This document shows, piece by piece, positions 1 through 8,546 of a stretch of 64,000 nt of DNA. Below the pieces are notes generated by a model. It was not told where the DNA came from. It ran no database searches and saw only the letters and a program-made list of their open reading frames with translations. The stretch is taken from NCBI GenBank assembly GCA_963712465.1, contig CAVQHY010000004.1, positions 868,001 to 932,000 of the forward strand, given 5' to 3'. This stretch comes from CAVQHY01 sp963712465. GTDB taxonomy: Bacteria; Actinomycetota; Thermoleophilia; Gaiellales; Gaiellaceae. How positions within the stretch are numbered: the stretch's first letter is position 1; each line of letters begins with the position of its first letter. The translations under genes and the position numbers were made by a program.

Positions 1-528
1 GGCTTCCACGAGGATCAGCAGGGCTACCCGTTCGTCGGCCAGGCGGGGAAGCTGCTCGACAAGCTGCTCGCGTCGATCGGCATGTCGCGGGCGGACGTGT
101 ACATCGCGAACGTGATCAAATGCCGCCCTCCCGGCAACCGAGATCCCCAACCAGATGAGATCGAGGCCTGCGAGGGCCATCTGTTCCGCCAGCTGGAGCT
201 GATCGAGCCGATGCTCGTGGCGACGCTCGGGAACTTCGCGACGAAGCTTCTCTCCGGCAAGCCGCATGGGATCACGCGCGTGCACGGGACGCCTCAGCCG
301 GCAACGGTCGGCGGGCGGCAGGTGACGCTGTACCCGATCTACCATCCCGCTGCGGCGCTGTACACGCCGGCGATGCTGAAGACGCTCGAGGAGGACTTCG
401 GGCGCATCCCTGCGCTCCTCGCCGGGCCATCCGAGACGTCCCAACCGCAGATGCCGGTCGGGGCGCCGGCTTCCGTGCCCGCGGCGGTCCCCGCCGCGTC
501 CGAGGTCGAGCAGCTCGGCCTCTTCTGA
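1..528 (+). CDS. Family-4 uracil-DNA glycosylase, 5' end missing
   Basis: The frame is open from the first base, so the N-terminus (including the first two Fe-S cysteines and the catalytic loop) lies outside. Visible family-4 features are VGQAGKLLDKLL, the IKCRPPGNRDP segment whose Cys is followed 16 residues later by the Cys of EAC (spacing of the last two [4Fe-4S] cysteines), and the IYHPAAAL uracil-pocket histidine motif. The enzyme removes uracil from deaminated DNA to start base excision repair. A Pro/Ala-rich tail ends in EQLGLF, which could be a sliding-clamp-binding type tail (inference). The next gene starts 2 bp after the stop. Confidence 0.9.
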   Translation, partial: GFHEDQQGYPFVGQAGKLLDKLLASIGMSRADVYIANVIKCRPPGNRDPQPDEIEACEGHLFRQLELIEPMLVATLGNFATKLLSGKPHGITRVHGTPQPATVGGRQVTLYPIYHPAAALYTPAMLKTLEEDFGRIPALLAGPSETSQPQMPVGAPASVPAAVPAASEVEQLGLF

Positions 529-529
529 A

Positions 530-982
530 TTGGGGGTCGAGCTCGAGTCCTCCTCGCCGGAGGAGACCGAGCGGGTTGCTGCCCGGCTCGCGGAGCTTCT
601 CGGCGCGGGGGACGTTGTCGCCGTCGAGGGAGACCTCGGGGCCGGCAAGACGACGTTCGTCCGGGGCGCGTGCCGCGCGCTCGGCGTCACGAGCCCCGTC
701 GCGAGCCCGACCTACGTGATCGGGCACCGCTACGCCGGCCGCGTGGCCGTGTCGCATCTCGATCTCTACCGGGTCGAGCTGCTCGCAGACGCTGACTGGG
801 GTGACCTCGAGCCCTATTTCGAGGACGCGATCGTGTTCGTCGAATGGGCAGAACGAGCCGGCGCCGCCCTGCTCGATCGGCGCGCATCCGTGCGTTTGCT
901 GCATCGGGGGGGCGACCATAGACTGATCCGCGTCGAGAGCGACGACAAGTCCCTCGAAGCGGCGGTCTCCGGCTCGTGCTGA
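530..982 (+). CDS. tsaE: tRNA t6A biosynthesis ATPase TsaE
   Basis: 150 residues, the usual family length. It has the P-loop GDLGAGKTTF near residue 36, the SPTYVI segment, HLDLYR and the VEWAE motif typical of TsaE. TsaE hydrolyses ATP to reset the TsaB-TsaD complex that transfers threonylcarbamoyl to A37 of tRNA. The start is TTG at 530, directly after the upstream stop, so translation is probably coupled. It overlaps tsaB by 7 bp, and tsaB, rimI and tsaD follow on the same strand. Confidence 0.93.
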   Translation: MGVELESSSPEETERVAARLAELLGAGDVVAVEGDLGAGKTTFVRGACRALGVTSPVASPTYVIGHRYAGRVAVSHLDLYRVELLADADWGDLEPYFEDAIVFVEWAERAGAALLDRRASVRLLHRGGDHRLIRVESDDKSLEAAVSGSC

Positions 983-1590
983 TCCTCTCCTTCGATACGG
1001 CCACGGACGTGGCGACCTGTGCGCTCGTCCGCGACGGCGACGTCCTGGGCGAGCGGACGACGCGGGCCGTGCGGCTCCTGGCCGACGTCGAGGAGCTGAC
1101 CGCCGGCGTCGGATGCGGGCCCGCGGACATCGACGCGATCGCGGTCGGCACGGGGCCGGGGAGCTATACCGGGCTGCGCATGGGACTCGTTACCGCGCGG
1201 GCGCTCGCCCTCTCGCTCGACGTGCCCGTCGCGGGTGTCTCGACGCTGGACGCCCTCGCGGCCGGCGCCCCAGGTGGGCGGCCGATGATCGACGCGCGTC
1301 GCAAGGAGATCTTCACGCTCGAGGACGGGTTGCCGGTCGTCCTGCGGCCGGAGGAGCTCAATCTCGACTCCTCGCCGCTCTGTGTCGGCGACGGCGCCGT
1401 CCGCTACCGCGAGCTCCTCGAGGAGTCCGGGACGACCGTGCCGCCCGACGACGACCCGCGCCACGTTCCCTGGGCCCGCCACCACGCGGCGCTCGGCGCC
1501 GGGTTCGGGCCGGCGGAGCTCGCCGAGCCGATCTACCTGCGTGCTCCCGACGCTGACAAGGCGTTGCAGCCGGGTCGCGCCAGGTGGTGA
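976..1590 (+). CDS. tsaB: t6A biosynthesis protein TsaB
   Basis: 204 residues, GTG start inside the end of tsaE. The N-terminal ILSFDTAT nucleotide-binding strand and the conserved GTGPGSYTGLRMGL segment identify TsaB, the inactive ASKHA-fold paralogue that dimerises with TsaD. The C-terminal half is short and ends in AEPIYLRAPDADK, normal for actinobacterial TsaB. Its last codons run into a small hairpin-forming repeat found again at 5657. Confidence 0.92.
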   Translation: MLILSFDTATDVATCALVRDGDVLGERTTRAVRLLADVEELTAGVGCGPADIDAIAVGTGPGSYTGLRMGLVTARALALSLDVPVAGVSTLDALAAGAPGGRPMIDARRKEIFTLEDGLPVVLRPEELNLDSSPLCVGDGAVRYRELLEESGTTVPPDDDPRHVPWARHHAALGAGFGPAELAEPIYLRAPDADKALQPGRARW

Positions 1591-1639
1591 CCCCGTTCGG
1601 GGGTGGGCGACGGGGAAAGAGGCGCGGCGAAGCCGCGCC
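1583..1639 (+). repeat. Hairpin repeat plus strong intercistronic hairpin
   Basis: Bases 1583-1607 form a 25-bp element (ggtggtgacccc followed by gttcgggggtggg) that matches 23 of 25 bases at 5657-5681. Each copy folds as a short C-run/G-run hairpin. Immediately downstream is a perfect 8-bp stem, GGCGCGGC-gaa-GCCGCGCC (1621-1639), in the 82-bp gap between tsaB and rimI. No U-tract follows, so it is not a classical terminator; an attenuator or RNA-stability role is possible. Confidence 0.6.
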
Positions 1640-1672
1640 GTCTCAGGGCGGGCGTGGGGCGATGGGAGCCTC

Positions 1673-2140
1673 TTGATCGAGATCAGACGTCTCGGCCTCT
1701 CGGACCTCGGCGAGATCGAGAAGATCGAGCGGGAGGCGTACCCGACGCCGTGGTCGCGCTCGATGTTCGCCGGAGAGCTGGCGAAGCCGTCGTCGATCTC
1801 ACTCGGCGCAGTCGAGCCCGGCACGGGCCGGCTCGTCGGCTACCTGATCACGTCGCGCTACGTGGACGCCTGGCACGTGATGAACGTCGCCGTCGCTCCG
1901 GAGGATCGCCGGCGCGGGATCGCCACGAGCCTGCTCGACGAGCTGTTCCGGCTCACCATGAACGACGCGCGCCGTGGGTACACGCTCGAGGTGCGGGTCT
2001 CCAACGCGAGCGCGATCAGCCTGTACGAGCGTCTCGGGTTCGCGACCACGGGCCTCCGCCGCGGCTACTACACCGACAACCGTGAGGACGCCCTGATCAT
2101 GTGGAAGGACCCCATCCAACAGGCTGCCTCGGCCGGGTGA
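1673..2140 (+). CDS. rimI: Ribosomal-protein-type N-acetyltransferase RimI
   Basis: GNAT protein of 155 residues. The acetyl-CoA loop is RRRGIATSLL near residue 78 and the C-terminal signature is NASAISLYERLGF, typical of RimI. I chose TTG 1673 because homology begins at IEIRRL, a GGAG lies just upstream, and the longer open frame upstream overlaps tsaB in an unlikely composition. RimI acetylates protein N-termini (S18 in E. coli) and is commonly placed between tsaB and tsaD in Actinobacteria. Confidence 0.88.
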   Translation: MIEIRRLGLSDLGEIEKIEREAYPTPWSRSMFAGELAKPSSISLGAVEPGTGRLVGYLITSRYVDAWHVMNVAVAPEDRRRGIATSLLDELFRLTMNDARRGYTLEVRVSNASAISLYERLGFATTGLRRGYYTDNREDALIMWKDPIQQAASAG

Positions 2141-3102
2141 TCCTCGGCCTCGAGACCTCGTGCGACGAGACGTCTGCGGCACTGGTGACCGAGGACGGGC
2201 ACGTGCTCGCCAACGTTGTCGCCTCGCAGGCCGACCTGCACGCACGGTACGGGGGCGTGGTCCCCGAGGTGGCCTCGCGCCGTCACCTCGAGCTGCTCGT
2301 GCCCGTCGTGGACGAGGCGCTCGGCCGCGCCGGCATCCGCCTCGCGGACGTCGATGCGGTGGCGGTCACGCGCGGCCCCGGTCTCGTCGGCGCGCTCCTG
2401 GTCGGTCTGTCGGCAGCGAAGGCGCTTGCCTGGTCGCGCCGCCTGCCGCTCGTTCCCGTCGACCACCTGCACGGGCACGTCGCGGCGCTGTTTCTCGAGC
2501 CGGCTCCCGTCGACCCGCCGTTTCTCTGCCTGCTCGCGAGCGGAGGACACACGCTGCTGCTCGACGTGCCCGACCGGCGCGGGTTCACTGCGATCGGTAC
2601 GACGCTCGACGACGCGGCCGGCGAGGCGTTCGACAAGGGCGCCCGCCTGCTGGGGCTCGGCTATCCCGGCGGCGCGGCGCTCGACCGGCTCGCGCGGGGC
2701 GGCGACCCGGGTGCGTACCCGTTTCCGGTCGCGCGCGTTCCGGGACACGACTTCTCGTTCTCGGGTCTGAAGACCGCCCTGCTCTACGCGGTTCGCGAGC
2801 TCGAGCCGGACGAGCTCGAGTCCCGGCGGGCCGATCTGGCGGCGAGCTACCAGCGGGCGATCGTCCGCGCGCTGGTCGAACGGACGTTGGCGGCCGCCGA
2901 CGCAACCAAGGCAGGCAGGATCGCAGTCGTCGGCGGCGTGGCCGCCAACTCGGAGCTTCGGGCCTCGCTCCCGGGTGCCGCGCTGGCCCCGCTCGACCTC
3001 TGCACCGACAACGCGGCGATGATCGCCTCGGCGGCAAGGTATGCGCGCCGGCTCGCCCCCCCCGACTATCTTGCTCTGGATGCGTACGCGTCGGCTGCGT
3101 AG
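2137..3102 (+). CDS. tsaD: tRNA N6-threonylcarbamoyltransferase TsaD
   Basis: 321 residues from GTG 2137 (overlapping the rimI stop by 4 bp), starting ILGLETSCDETSAALV. The metal-binding histidines are in HLHGH, where many homologues have the HxEGH pattern, and the ATP site has SGGHT and GGVAANSEL. TsaD transfers threonylcarbamoyl from TC-AMP to A37 of ANN-decoding tRNAs. Together with tsaE and tsaB this gives three of the four t6A genes; tsaC is not in the window. Confidence 0.95.
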   Translation: MILGLETSCDETSAALVTEDGHVLANVVASQADLHARYGGVVPEVASRRHLELLVPVVDEALGRAGIRLADVDAVAVTRGPGLVGALLVGLSAAKALAWSRRLPLVPVDHLHGHVAALFLEPAPVDPPFLCLLASGGHTLLLDVPDRRGFTAIGTTLDDAAGEAFDKGARLLGLGYPGGAALDRLARGGDPGAYPFPVARVPGHDFSFSGLKTALLYAVRELEPDELESRRADLAASYQRAIVRALVERTLAAADATKAGRIAVVGGVAANSELRASLPGAALAPLDLCTDNAAMIASAARYARRLAPPDYLALDAYASAA

Positions 3103-5644
3103 AGCCGCGGCTTTCGTCGCGCTCTCGCTGGGAGTCGCGGCCACGGTGGTGGCGGCCTCGTCCGGCCAGGCCCGGGATTCCCGCGGCGCGAACGGCGCCG
3201 TCTCGGAATGGCGGTCGGTGTTCGGCGATCGGCCGGTCGCGAGCATGGCCGGGCGGGCGATCGTCGTGCTCGCGGCTCCGTCGGTCGCCGACCGGGTGGC
3301 CGCGGCCGGGCGTCGCCCGACCCCGGAGCAGGAGCGGCGCTGGGTCGCCCAGGCGCTTGCCGGCCAGAAGGCGCTGCTCCGCGGCCTGAAGGCGCGCGGG
3401 CTGAAGGTCAAGCGCGTGTTCTCGTACGCGCGGGTCCTCAACGGCTTCTCGGCGATCCTCGGCCCACGCGCGCGTGCCGAGCTCGAGCGCTCGAGCGCCG
3501 TGCTCGGCGTCTATCCCGTGCGTGCGGTGTATCCGGCCGAGGTCGCCGGAGCCTCCCCGCTCGGGCCGGGGCAGGGTCGCCGTCCGAACGTCTCCTTGCC
3601 CGGCCGGATCGGGCGGGGCGTGACCGTGGCGATCCTCGACACGGGGATCGATCTCGAACACCCGGCCGTCCGAGGTCGGCTGCGGTCCGGGGCCGACCTC
3701 GTCGACCGTGACCAGCTCGCCCGCGCCGAGCGAAAGCCGGACGACGCTTCCCGTCTGGAAGCACACGGCACGCGCATGGTCGGGCTGATTGCGCGCGTCG
3801 CCCCCGGGGCGGCGATTCTGCCCATCCGGATCCTCGGCTGGCAGCGGGTCGACGACGGCTCGTGGGCCCTTCTGGGCCGTGGCGACCAGCTCGTGGCCGG
3901 GCTCGAGCGAGTCGTCGACCCCGACCGGTCCGGCGATAGCCGCGACGCGGCCGAGGTCGCTCTTGCCGCGGTCGCCGAGCCGTACGCCGCGTTTGCCGAC
4001 AGCCCGGAGGCGCGCGCCGTCGCGGGGGCCGGCCGGCTGGGCACGCTCGTGGTCGCGCCGTCCGGAAACGACGGCGGCGGCAGTGGGGCGAGCTTCGGCA
4101 GCGTCTCGGCCCCCGGCGGCGCCCCCGCCGCGCTGACGGTCGGCGCGCTCGACACCCGCCGAAGGGTGCTGGAGGCGAGGGTCGTCCTCAGGGCGGGTCT
4201 GAATGCGCTGCTCGACGGCGACGCCCGCGTGCTCGGCGTGGTCGGGTGGAGGCGGCCTGTGATTCTCGACACGACCGTGCCCCTCAGGGGGAGCCGCGCG
4301 CTCAGCGGCTTCTCGCTCGCCGACTACCTCGATCGGTCGGGGCGAAGCCGCGTCGCTGGTCGGGCGGTGCTCGTCCCCGCCGACGGGCGCCCTCTGATCG
4401 CGAAGGCGAGGAGCGCGGCCGCCGCCGGCGCCGCGGCGCTGCTCGTGTACGGTACGACCCTCCCGGCCGGCGCGCTCGATCTCGACGAGAGTGCACCCCT
4501 GCCCGTGCTCGCGATCCCGGCCCGGATCGGCCGCGAGGCCGTGCGCGCGCTCGTCGGCGGCTCAGCGCTCTCCGTCTCGATCGCCGGCGAGGCGACCGTC
4601 CGAAATCGTGCGGAGGGAACGGTCGCCGGATTCTCCTCGCGCGGGCTCGCGTTCGCGGGCGGGATCCAGCCCGAGCTGGTCGCGCCCGGGGTCGGCCTGG
4701 TCACGACCGACGCGGGCCGGGGCCCGAGCGGGCGGCCACGCGCCGCGACCGTCACCGGGACGAGCGCCGCCGCCGCGGTCACCGCCGGCGCGGCGGCGCT
4801 GCTCGTCGAGGCGCGGCCGCGGCTCACTCCGCGTCAGCTCGCGGGCATCCTGATCGGAAGCGCGCGGCCGGCCGAGCTCGGGCGACGCCCCGAGCCTTCG
4901 ATGCGACAGGGCGCGGGACGCCTCCAGGTGCGTGCAGCGGCTGCGGCGGAGCTGGTCGCCGAGCCGGCGACGCTGGCGCTCGGGCGGGCCGCTGACGGCG
5001 TCTGGCGACTCGAGCGGAGGATCAGGATCCGAAATCTGACCGGTCGGGCGCTCCCCGTCCGGCTCGAGCTGGTGCGCGACCAGCCGCGACGGCGTGAGCT
5101 CGTGTTCGAGGCGAGCCCGTCGCGGTTTCTCGTGCTGCCGCGCAAGGCGGTGAAGGTGCGGGTCGTCGTGTCCGCCCCGCGCGGCGTGCGCACCACCCTG
5201 TCCGGCGTGCTCGTCGTCCGCTCGGACGCCGCCCCGCCGGCCCGCATCCCTTGGGCGGTCGCGCCCCGAGCCCCGGCCGCCGGCTCGCTCCTGGGCGACG
5301 TGCGCCTCTCGAACGATCGCTTCGCCCCGTCGGCCTCGGCCCCGGCCGTTCTCGCCTTCCGGGCCGGCCGGATCGAGCTCGGCCCGCAGGGCGCGACGAT
5401 CGAGCCTGTCGGACTGCTCGAGCTGGAGCTGCTCGACAGGCGCGGGGACTCGCTCGGGGTCGTCGCGCGCGAGCGTGACCTGCTCCCGGGGCGCTATGCG
5501 TTCGGCCTCACCGGGAGAGGGCCACGTGGAGAGCGTCTCCCGCCGGGACGCTACGCCCTGCGGCTGCGGGCCAACCCGGTCGACGCGGCCGAGGGCGCCA
5601 AGCCGACCGTCGCGAGCGCCGCGTTCGTGATCGAGCGGCCGTGA
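3080..5644 (+). CDS. Secreted subtilisin-family (S8) serine protease
   Basis: About 854 residues from ATG 3080, chosen because it begins a clear signal peptide (MRTRRLRR followed by a hydrophobic Ala/Val stretch). The catalytic triad is visible: Asp187 in AILDTGID, His229 in EAHGTRM, Ser562 in GTSAAAAV, plus oxyanion Asn330 in SGNDGG. An inhibitor-I9-like propeptide precedes Asp187, and a PA-like insert (AAAAGAAALLVYG, about 440-470) sits between Asn and Ser. The C-terminal 250 residues are beta-rich, as in fibronectin-like tails of S8 proteases. The start overlaps tsaD by 23 bp; function is probably extracellular and unrelated to t6A synthesis. Confidence 0.88.
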   Translation: MRTRRLRRAAAFVALSLGVAATVVAASSGQARDSRGANGAVSEWRSVFGDRPVASMAGRAIVVLAAPSVADRVAAAGRRPTPEQERRWVAQALAGQKALLRGLKARGLKVKRVFSYARVLNGFSAILGPRARAELERSSAVLGVYPVRAVYPAEVAGASPLGPGQGRRPNVSLPGRIGRGVTVAILDTGIDLEHPAVRGRLRSGADLVDRDQLARAERKPDDASRLEAHGTRMVGLIARVAPGAAILPIRILGWQRVDDGSWALLGRGDQLVAGLERVVDPDRSGDSRDAAEVALAAVAEPYAAFADSPEARAVAGAGRLGTLVVAPSGNDGGGSGASFGSVSAPGGAPAALTVGALDTRRRVLEARVVLRAGLNALLDGDARVLGVVGWRRPVILDTTVPLRGSRALSGFSLADYLDRSGRSRVAGRAVLVPADGRPLIAKARSAAAAGAAALLVYGTTLPAGALDLDESAPLPVLAIPARIGREAVRALVGGSALSVSIAGEATVRNRAEGTVAGFSSRGLAFAGGIQPELVAPGVGLVTTDAGRGPSGRPRAATVTGTSAAAAVTAGAAALLVEARPRLTPRQLAGILIGSARPAELGRRPEPSMRQGAGRLQVRAAAAAELVAEPATLALGRAADGVWRLERRIRIRNLTGRALPVRLELVRDQPRRRELVFEASPSRFLVLPRKAVKVRVVVSAPRGVRTTLSGVLVVRSDAAPPARIPWAVAPRAPAAGSLLGDVRLSNDRFAPSASAPAVLAFRAGRIELGPQGATIEPVGLLELELLDRRGDSLGVVARERDLLPGRYAFGLTGRGPRGERLPPGRYALRLRANPVDAAEGAKPTVASAAFVIERP

Positions 5645-5656
5645 GGGAGCGTGCCC

Positions 5657-5681
5657 GGTGGTGACCCTGGTCGGGGGTGGG
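5657..5681 (+). repeat. Second copy of the 25-bp hairpin repeat
   Basis: Matches 1583-1607 at 23 of 25 positions. Here the repeat lies right after the subtilase stop and supplies the GTG start codon of the next gene, so that gene's Gly-rich N-terminus is encoded by the repeat. Confidence 0.55.
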
Positions 5682-5975
5682 GGGGCAGGGCTTCCGGGGC
5701 TCGCTGGCGCCGACGCTGGCCGGCTCCCGCGCGTCACCGTCTACGGCGCGGAGGGCTGCCACCTCTGCGAGTCGGCACTCCGGGTGATCGACCGCGTCCG
5801 CGCCGAGGTCGAACTCGAGCTCGTCGTCGTCGACATCACTGCGGATCCGGAGCTCGAGCAGCGCTATCGCGAGCGCATCCCGGTCGTGCTCGTCGACGGT
5901 GAGGAGGCGTTCACGTATTGGGTCCATGCAGATAAGCTTGTGCAAAAGCTAGACAGAAGGCGGGCAGAGTCATGA
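5658..5975 (+). CDS. Glutaredoxin-like (DUF836-type) thiol protein
   Basis: 105 residues. After a Gly-rich leader of about 25 residues encoded by the repeat, a thioredoxin-fold domain begins at RVTVYGAEGCHLCE with a CHLC redox motif and the cis-proline segment RIPVVLVDG. Glutaredoxin-2-like DUF836 proteins of this size are small dithiol proteins of uncertain substrate. It ends 103 bp before rex, a plausible redox neighbour. The only usable start codons are the GTGs inside the repeat. Confidence 0.8.
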   Translation: MVTLVGGGGAGLPGLAGADAGRLPRVTVYGAEGCHLCESALRVIDRVRAEVELELVVVDITADPELEQRYRERIPVVLVDGEEAFTYWVHADKLVQKLDRRRAES

Positions 5976-6076
5976 GCACAAACTTGCCGGGCGTTCGGGA
6001 AAAAGTGGCCCAGGTGAACCGGTATGCTGTGTCACAAGCGATGGCATCCCAGACGGCAACCGAGGGAGGAACCGGG

Positions 6077-6700
6077 GTGAGAGGTGACCGGCTGACGGTA
6101 GGCGTCGCCGCGCGTCTGAGCCAGTACCTGCGCGTGCTGACACAGGCGAAGAAGATGGGCAAGGATCGGATCTCCTCGCAGGAGATCAGCGAGTACACCA
6201 ACATCAACGCGACCCAGATCCGCCGCGACCTCTCGGGTTTCGGGAAGTTTGGCAAGCGAGGCGTCGGGTACAACGTCGACGGGCTCAGCGCCGAGATCCG
6301 CAAGATCCTGCGCACGCAGGGCCAGCACAACATCGCGCTGTTCGGCGCGGGACGCCTCGGTCAGGCGATCGCGAGCTCGACCGTCTTCGCCGATCACGGC
6401 TTCAACATCGCCGCGGCGTTCGACGTCGACTCCGCGAAGGTCGGGGACGCAATCGGGCAGACGTCCGTGCTCGACTACCCCCGTCTGAAGACGGTGTTGC
6501 GTGAGAAGAACATCATCGTCGCCGTGCTCGCGGTGCCCGGCGAGGCCGCGCAGGGGATCGCCGACGACGTGGTCGAGGCCGGGGTGAAGATCATCTTCAA
6601 CTACTCGGACGCGCTCCTGCACGTGCCGTCCGACGTGACGGTGCACACGACGAGCCCGGCCGTCGAGCTTCTCTACGCGCTCTACTTCTATCTGACGTAG
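6077..6700 (+). CDS. rex: Redox-sensing transcriptional repressor Rex
   Basis: 207 residues from GTG 6077, preceded by AGGGAGGA at good spacing; a longer frame from 5972 exists but its extra 35 residues look non-conserved. The N-terminal winged helix reads ISSQEISEYTNINATQIRRDL, and the Rossmann domain has FGAGRLG (GxGxxG) for NAD(H). Rex senses NADH/NAD+ and represses respiratory and fermentative genes. The last codons coincide with a 17-bp sequence repeated at 7303-7319. Confidence 0.95.
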   Translation: MRGDRLTVGVAARLSQYLRVLTQAKKMGKDRISSQEISEYTNINATQIRRDLSGFGKFGKRGVGYNVDGLSAEIRKILRTQGQHNIALFGAGRLGQAIASSTVFADHGFNIAAAFDVDSAKVGDAIGQTSVLDYPRLKTVLREKNIIVAVLAVPGEAAQGIADDVVEAGVKIIFNYSDALLHVPSDVTVHTTSPAVELLYALYFYLT

Positions 6701-7319
6701 TCAGAGGTCTGCCCGTCTACCGGGAGCTAGCGGGTCGAATCGCTGCGCGGCCTCGGAGAGCCCCTCCCCCTGAGGACTACACGCTTGCAGTCGTCGAACA
6801 CGAGCAAGCGGAGCGCAAGAACGGGCCGAGTCCGCCTGGCCTGAGCGCCTCTCTGCCGACTCGGCGAACGGTGACGGGCTAGAGGGGAAGGGTCAGGCTG
6901 TCGTCTCCTCGATACCCAGGAGCGCGTGCACGTCCATCGCCTCGAAGCCGGGCGGCGGCCATTCGTCGCTGAGCGCGTCGTCGCCCATGACCTTCCGGAG
7001 CGCAGGCGTGAGGCGCTCCTCGCGGAAGCGCTGATAGTGCGCCTCCGACTCCCAGACCTCGAGTATCCGGAGCTTGCCTTCATAGGTACCGGCCACGTGC
7101 ACGAGCCCACCGTCAGCTTCCTCCGCGCCGATCTCGGCGGCCACCGCGTCATAGGCGTCGAGCCCGACGTCTTCGATCGTCTGAACGTATGCCCAGGCCA
7201 TGCTTTCCCCCTCGTCTTGATGACGGGCACATTCTGGCGCATCCCGTCTCGCGCGGCCCGGAGCGTCCCGTCCGGCCGATCGGAAGCGTTCGTCTAGCGT
7301 CCACTTCTATCTGACGTAG
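6684..7319. repeat. 17-bp direct repeats flanking an inserted segment
   Basis: ACTTCTATCTGACGTAG occurs at 6684-6700 (3' end of rex) and again, identically, at 7303-7319 (3' end of the anti-sigma gene on the other strand). Bases 6701-7302 between them hold one small minus-strand gene. The simplest reading is that rex and the anti-sigma gene once ended convergently on one shared copy and a segment of about 600 bp was later inserted with a duplicated target. I see no clear terminal inverted repeats or transposase. Confidence 0.75.
6893..7201 (-). CDS. Small dimeric alpha/beta-barrel-like protein
   Basis: 102 residues, ATG preceded by GAGGGGG. The pattern MAWAYVQTIEDVG, then GLVHVAGTYEGKLRILEVWESEAHYQRF, resembles the antibiotic-biosynthesis-monooxygenase/Dabb type ferredoxin-like fold, where short proteins dimerise into a beta barrel. 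No catalytic residues can be assigned. It is the only gene in the 17-bp-repeat-bounded insertion between rex and the sigma-factor locus, and points against rex. Confidence 0.7.
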   Translation of the reverse strand: MAWAYVQTIEDVGLDAYDAVAAEIGAEEADGGLVHVAGTYEGKLRILEVWESEAHYQRFREERLTPALRKVMGDDALSDEWPPPGFEAMDVHALLGIEETTA

Positions 7320-7948
7320 ACCGCAACGTCCCCTTCGGGGCGTCCGAACAGCGCGAGCTTCACCGCGGCCGGATCGGCGCCGACGACTGTGACCCGCCCG
7401 TTCGCCCGCGTCGCCTGGAAGCCGGCCTCGGTCAGGATGCGCACGACCTCGGCGGGGGGTCCGTCGACCTCGAGCAGCGGCGGTGCCTCGGCGGCCTGCG
7501 CCGCGAGCGGCGCGCCGGCGTCGCTTGCGGACCCGGGCGCGGGGACTGCCCCGGCCGCCTTGTCCTGCGCCTCTGCGGCTGCCGGCACGGCCGCCTGCTC
7601 CGGCTGGCTCGACGTGCCGTTCCCCGTCGTCAGGACGACCGCGACCACGAGCACCGCCGCCACCGGCACGAGAATCGCGACGAGCCGCTTCGGCGAGAGC
7701 GCGGGGGCGCGGCGCTCGCGCGGCTGTTCGGGAAGGTCGCCGAACAGCACCGAGCGCCTCTTCGCCGGAAGCTGGAGGAGCGCCGATTCGCGCAGAGCGC
7801 CCTTGCCGCGCTGGAGGAGCCGGACGTGCTCGGCGCAGCTCGTGCAGGTCGCGACGTGGCCTGCGACGTCGGCATGCTGCTCGTCGTCGAGGTCTCCCTC
7901 GACGTAGTCGAACAGGTCGATGTCGTCGGGGTGCGTGCTCGTCGTCAT
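7307..7948 (-). CDS. Membrane anti-sigma factor with zinc-finger motif
   Basis: About 213 residues. The N-terminus carries the anti-sigma zinc-binding signature HVATCTSC after a DYVEGDLDDEQ helix, followed by one membrane segment (about 78-98) and an Ala/Pro-rich extracytoplasmic part. Its ATG overlaps the stop of the ECF sigma gene (TGATG), so the two are translationally coupled and it almost certainly sequesters that sigma factor at the membrane. A GTG one codon earlier is an alternative start. The 3' end contains the second copy of the 17-bp repeat. Confidence 0.85.
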   Translation of the reverse strand: MTTSTHPDDIDLFDYVEGDLDDEQHADVAGHVATCTSCAEHVRLLQRGKGALRESALLQLPAKRRSVLFGDLPEQPRERRAPALSPKRLVAILVPVAAVLVVAVVLTTGNGTSSQPEQAAVPAAAEAQDKAAGAVPAPGSASDAGAPLAAQAAEAPPLLEVDGPPAEVVRILTEAGFQATRANGRVTVVGADPAAVKLALFGRPEGDVAVYVR

Positions 7949-8490
7949 CACGTGTTGGACTCGCCGGCGGCGCCGTCGGTTCCCAGCCGTCGCGCGAGCT
8001 CGGTGCGTCCGCGGAAGATGCGCGACTTTACGGTACCCTCCGCGACCTGCGTCAGCTCGGCGATCTCCGCGTAGGAGCAGCCGAGCACGTCGTACAGGAC
8101 GACGGCGAGCCGGAAGTCAGGGTCGAGCTCGTCGAGTGCCTGCTGGAGCGCGCCGGAGAGCTCGGCCTCGAGGAACGGGTCGCGCGGGTCCGGTGTCTCG
8201 GGCGCCGACTCGACGGGCACCGCCCGCCGCTTCGCGCCCACGTCATAGGCGGCGTTCAGGCAGATCCGGTACATCCACGTCGAGAAGCGCGCTCCCTCGC
8301 GGAAGCGAGGAAGCGCAAGCCACGCGCGGACGAACGCCTCCTGCACGGCGTCGGCGGCGTCGGCCTCGTTTCCCAGCGTGCGGGCGGCGAGCGTGAACAG
8401 CTTCGCCTGGTGGCGCTCGACGAGCTCGCCAAAGGCGCGCTTGTCGCCACGCCGCGCGCGGCGCACCAGCGGTGCGTCGGGATCGTCCAT
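7948..8490 (-). CDS. ECF-type RNA polymerase sigma factor
   Basis: 180 residues with sigma region 2 (YRICLNAAYD preceded by DAVQEAFVRAWLALPRF) and region 4 (LGCSYAEIAELTQVAEGTVKSRIFRGR helix-turn-helix). The spacing and the partner anti-sigma place it with RpoE-like group-4 factors. It directs extracytoplasmic stress transcription; the regulon is unknown. It is divergent from the ligase gene at 8547 with 56 bp between the starts, so a shared regulatory region is likely. Confidence 0.92.
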   Translation of the reverse strand: MDDPDAPLVRRARRGDKRAFGELVERHQAKLFTLAARTLGNEADAADAVQEAFVRAWLALPRFREGARFSTWMYRICLNAAYDVGAKRRAVPVESAPETPDPRDPFLEAELSGALQQALDELDPDFRLAVVLYDVLGCSYAEIAELTQVAEGTVKSRIFRGRTELARRLGTDGAAGESNT

Positions 8491-8546
8491 TGAGGGAGAT
8501 TCTCCCTGCGCGCCCCGATTTCCTCGGGTGCGATACTCCGCGGCCT

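Noticed and set aside
5976..6076. Rex operator upstream of rex
   Set aside because: A TGTGTCACA palindrome is present, but it does not fit the longer Rex consensus with an internal spacer of six or so bases, so autoregulation cannot be claimed.
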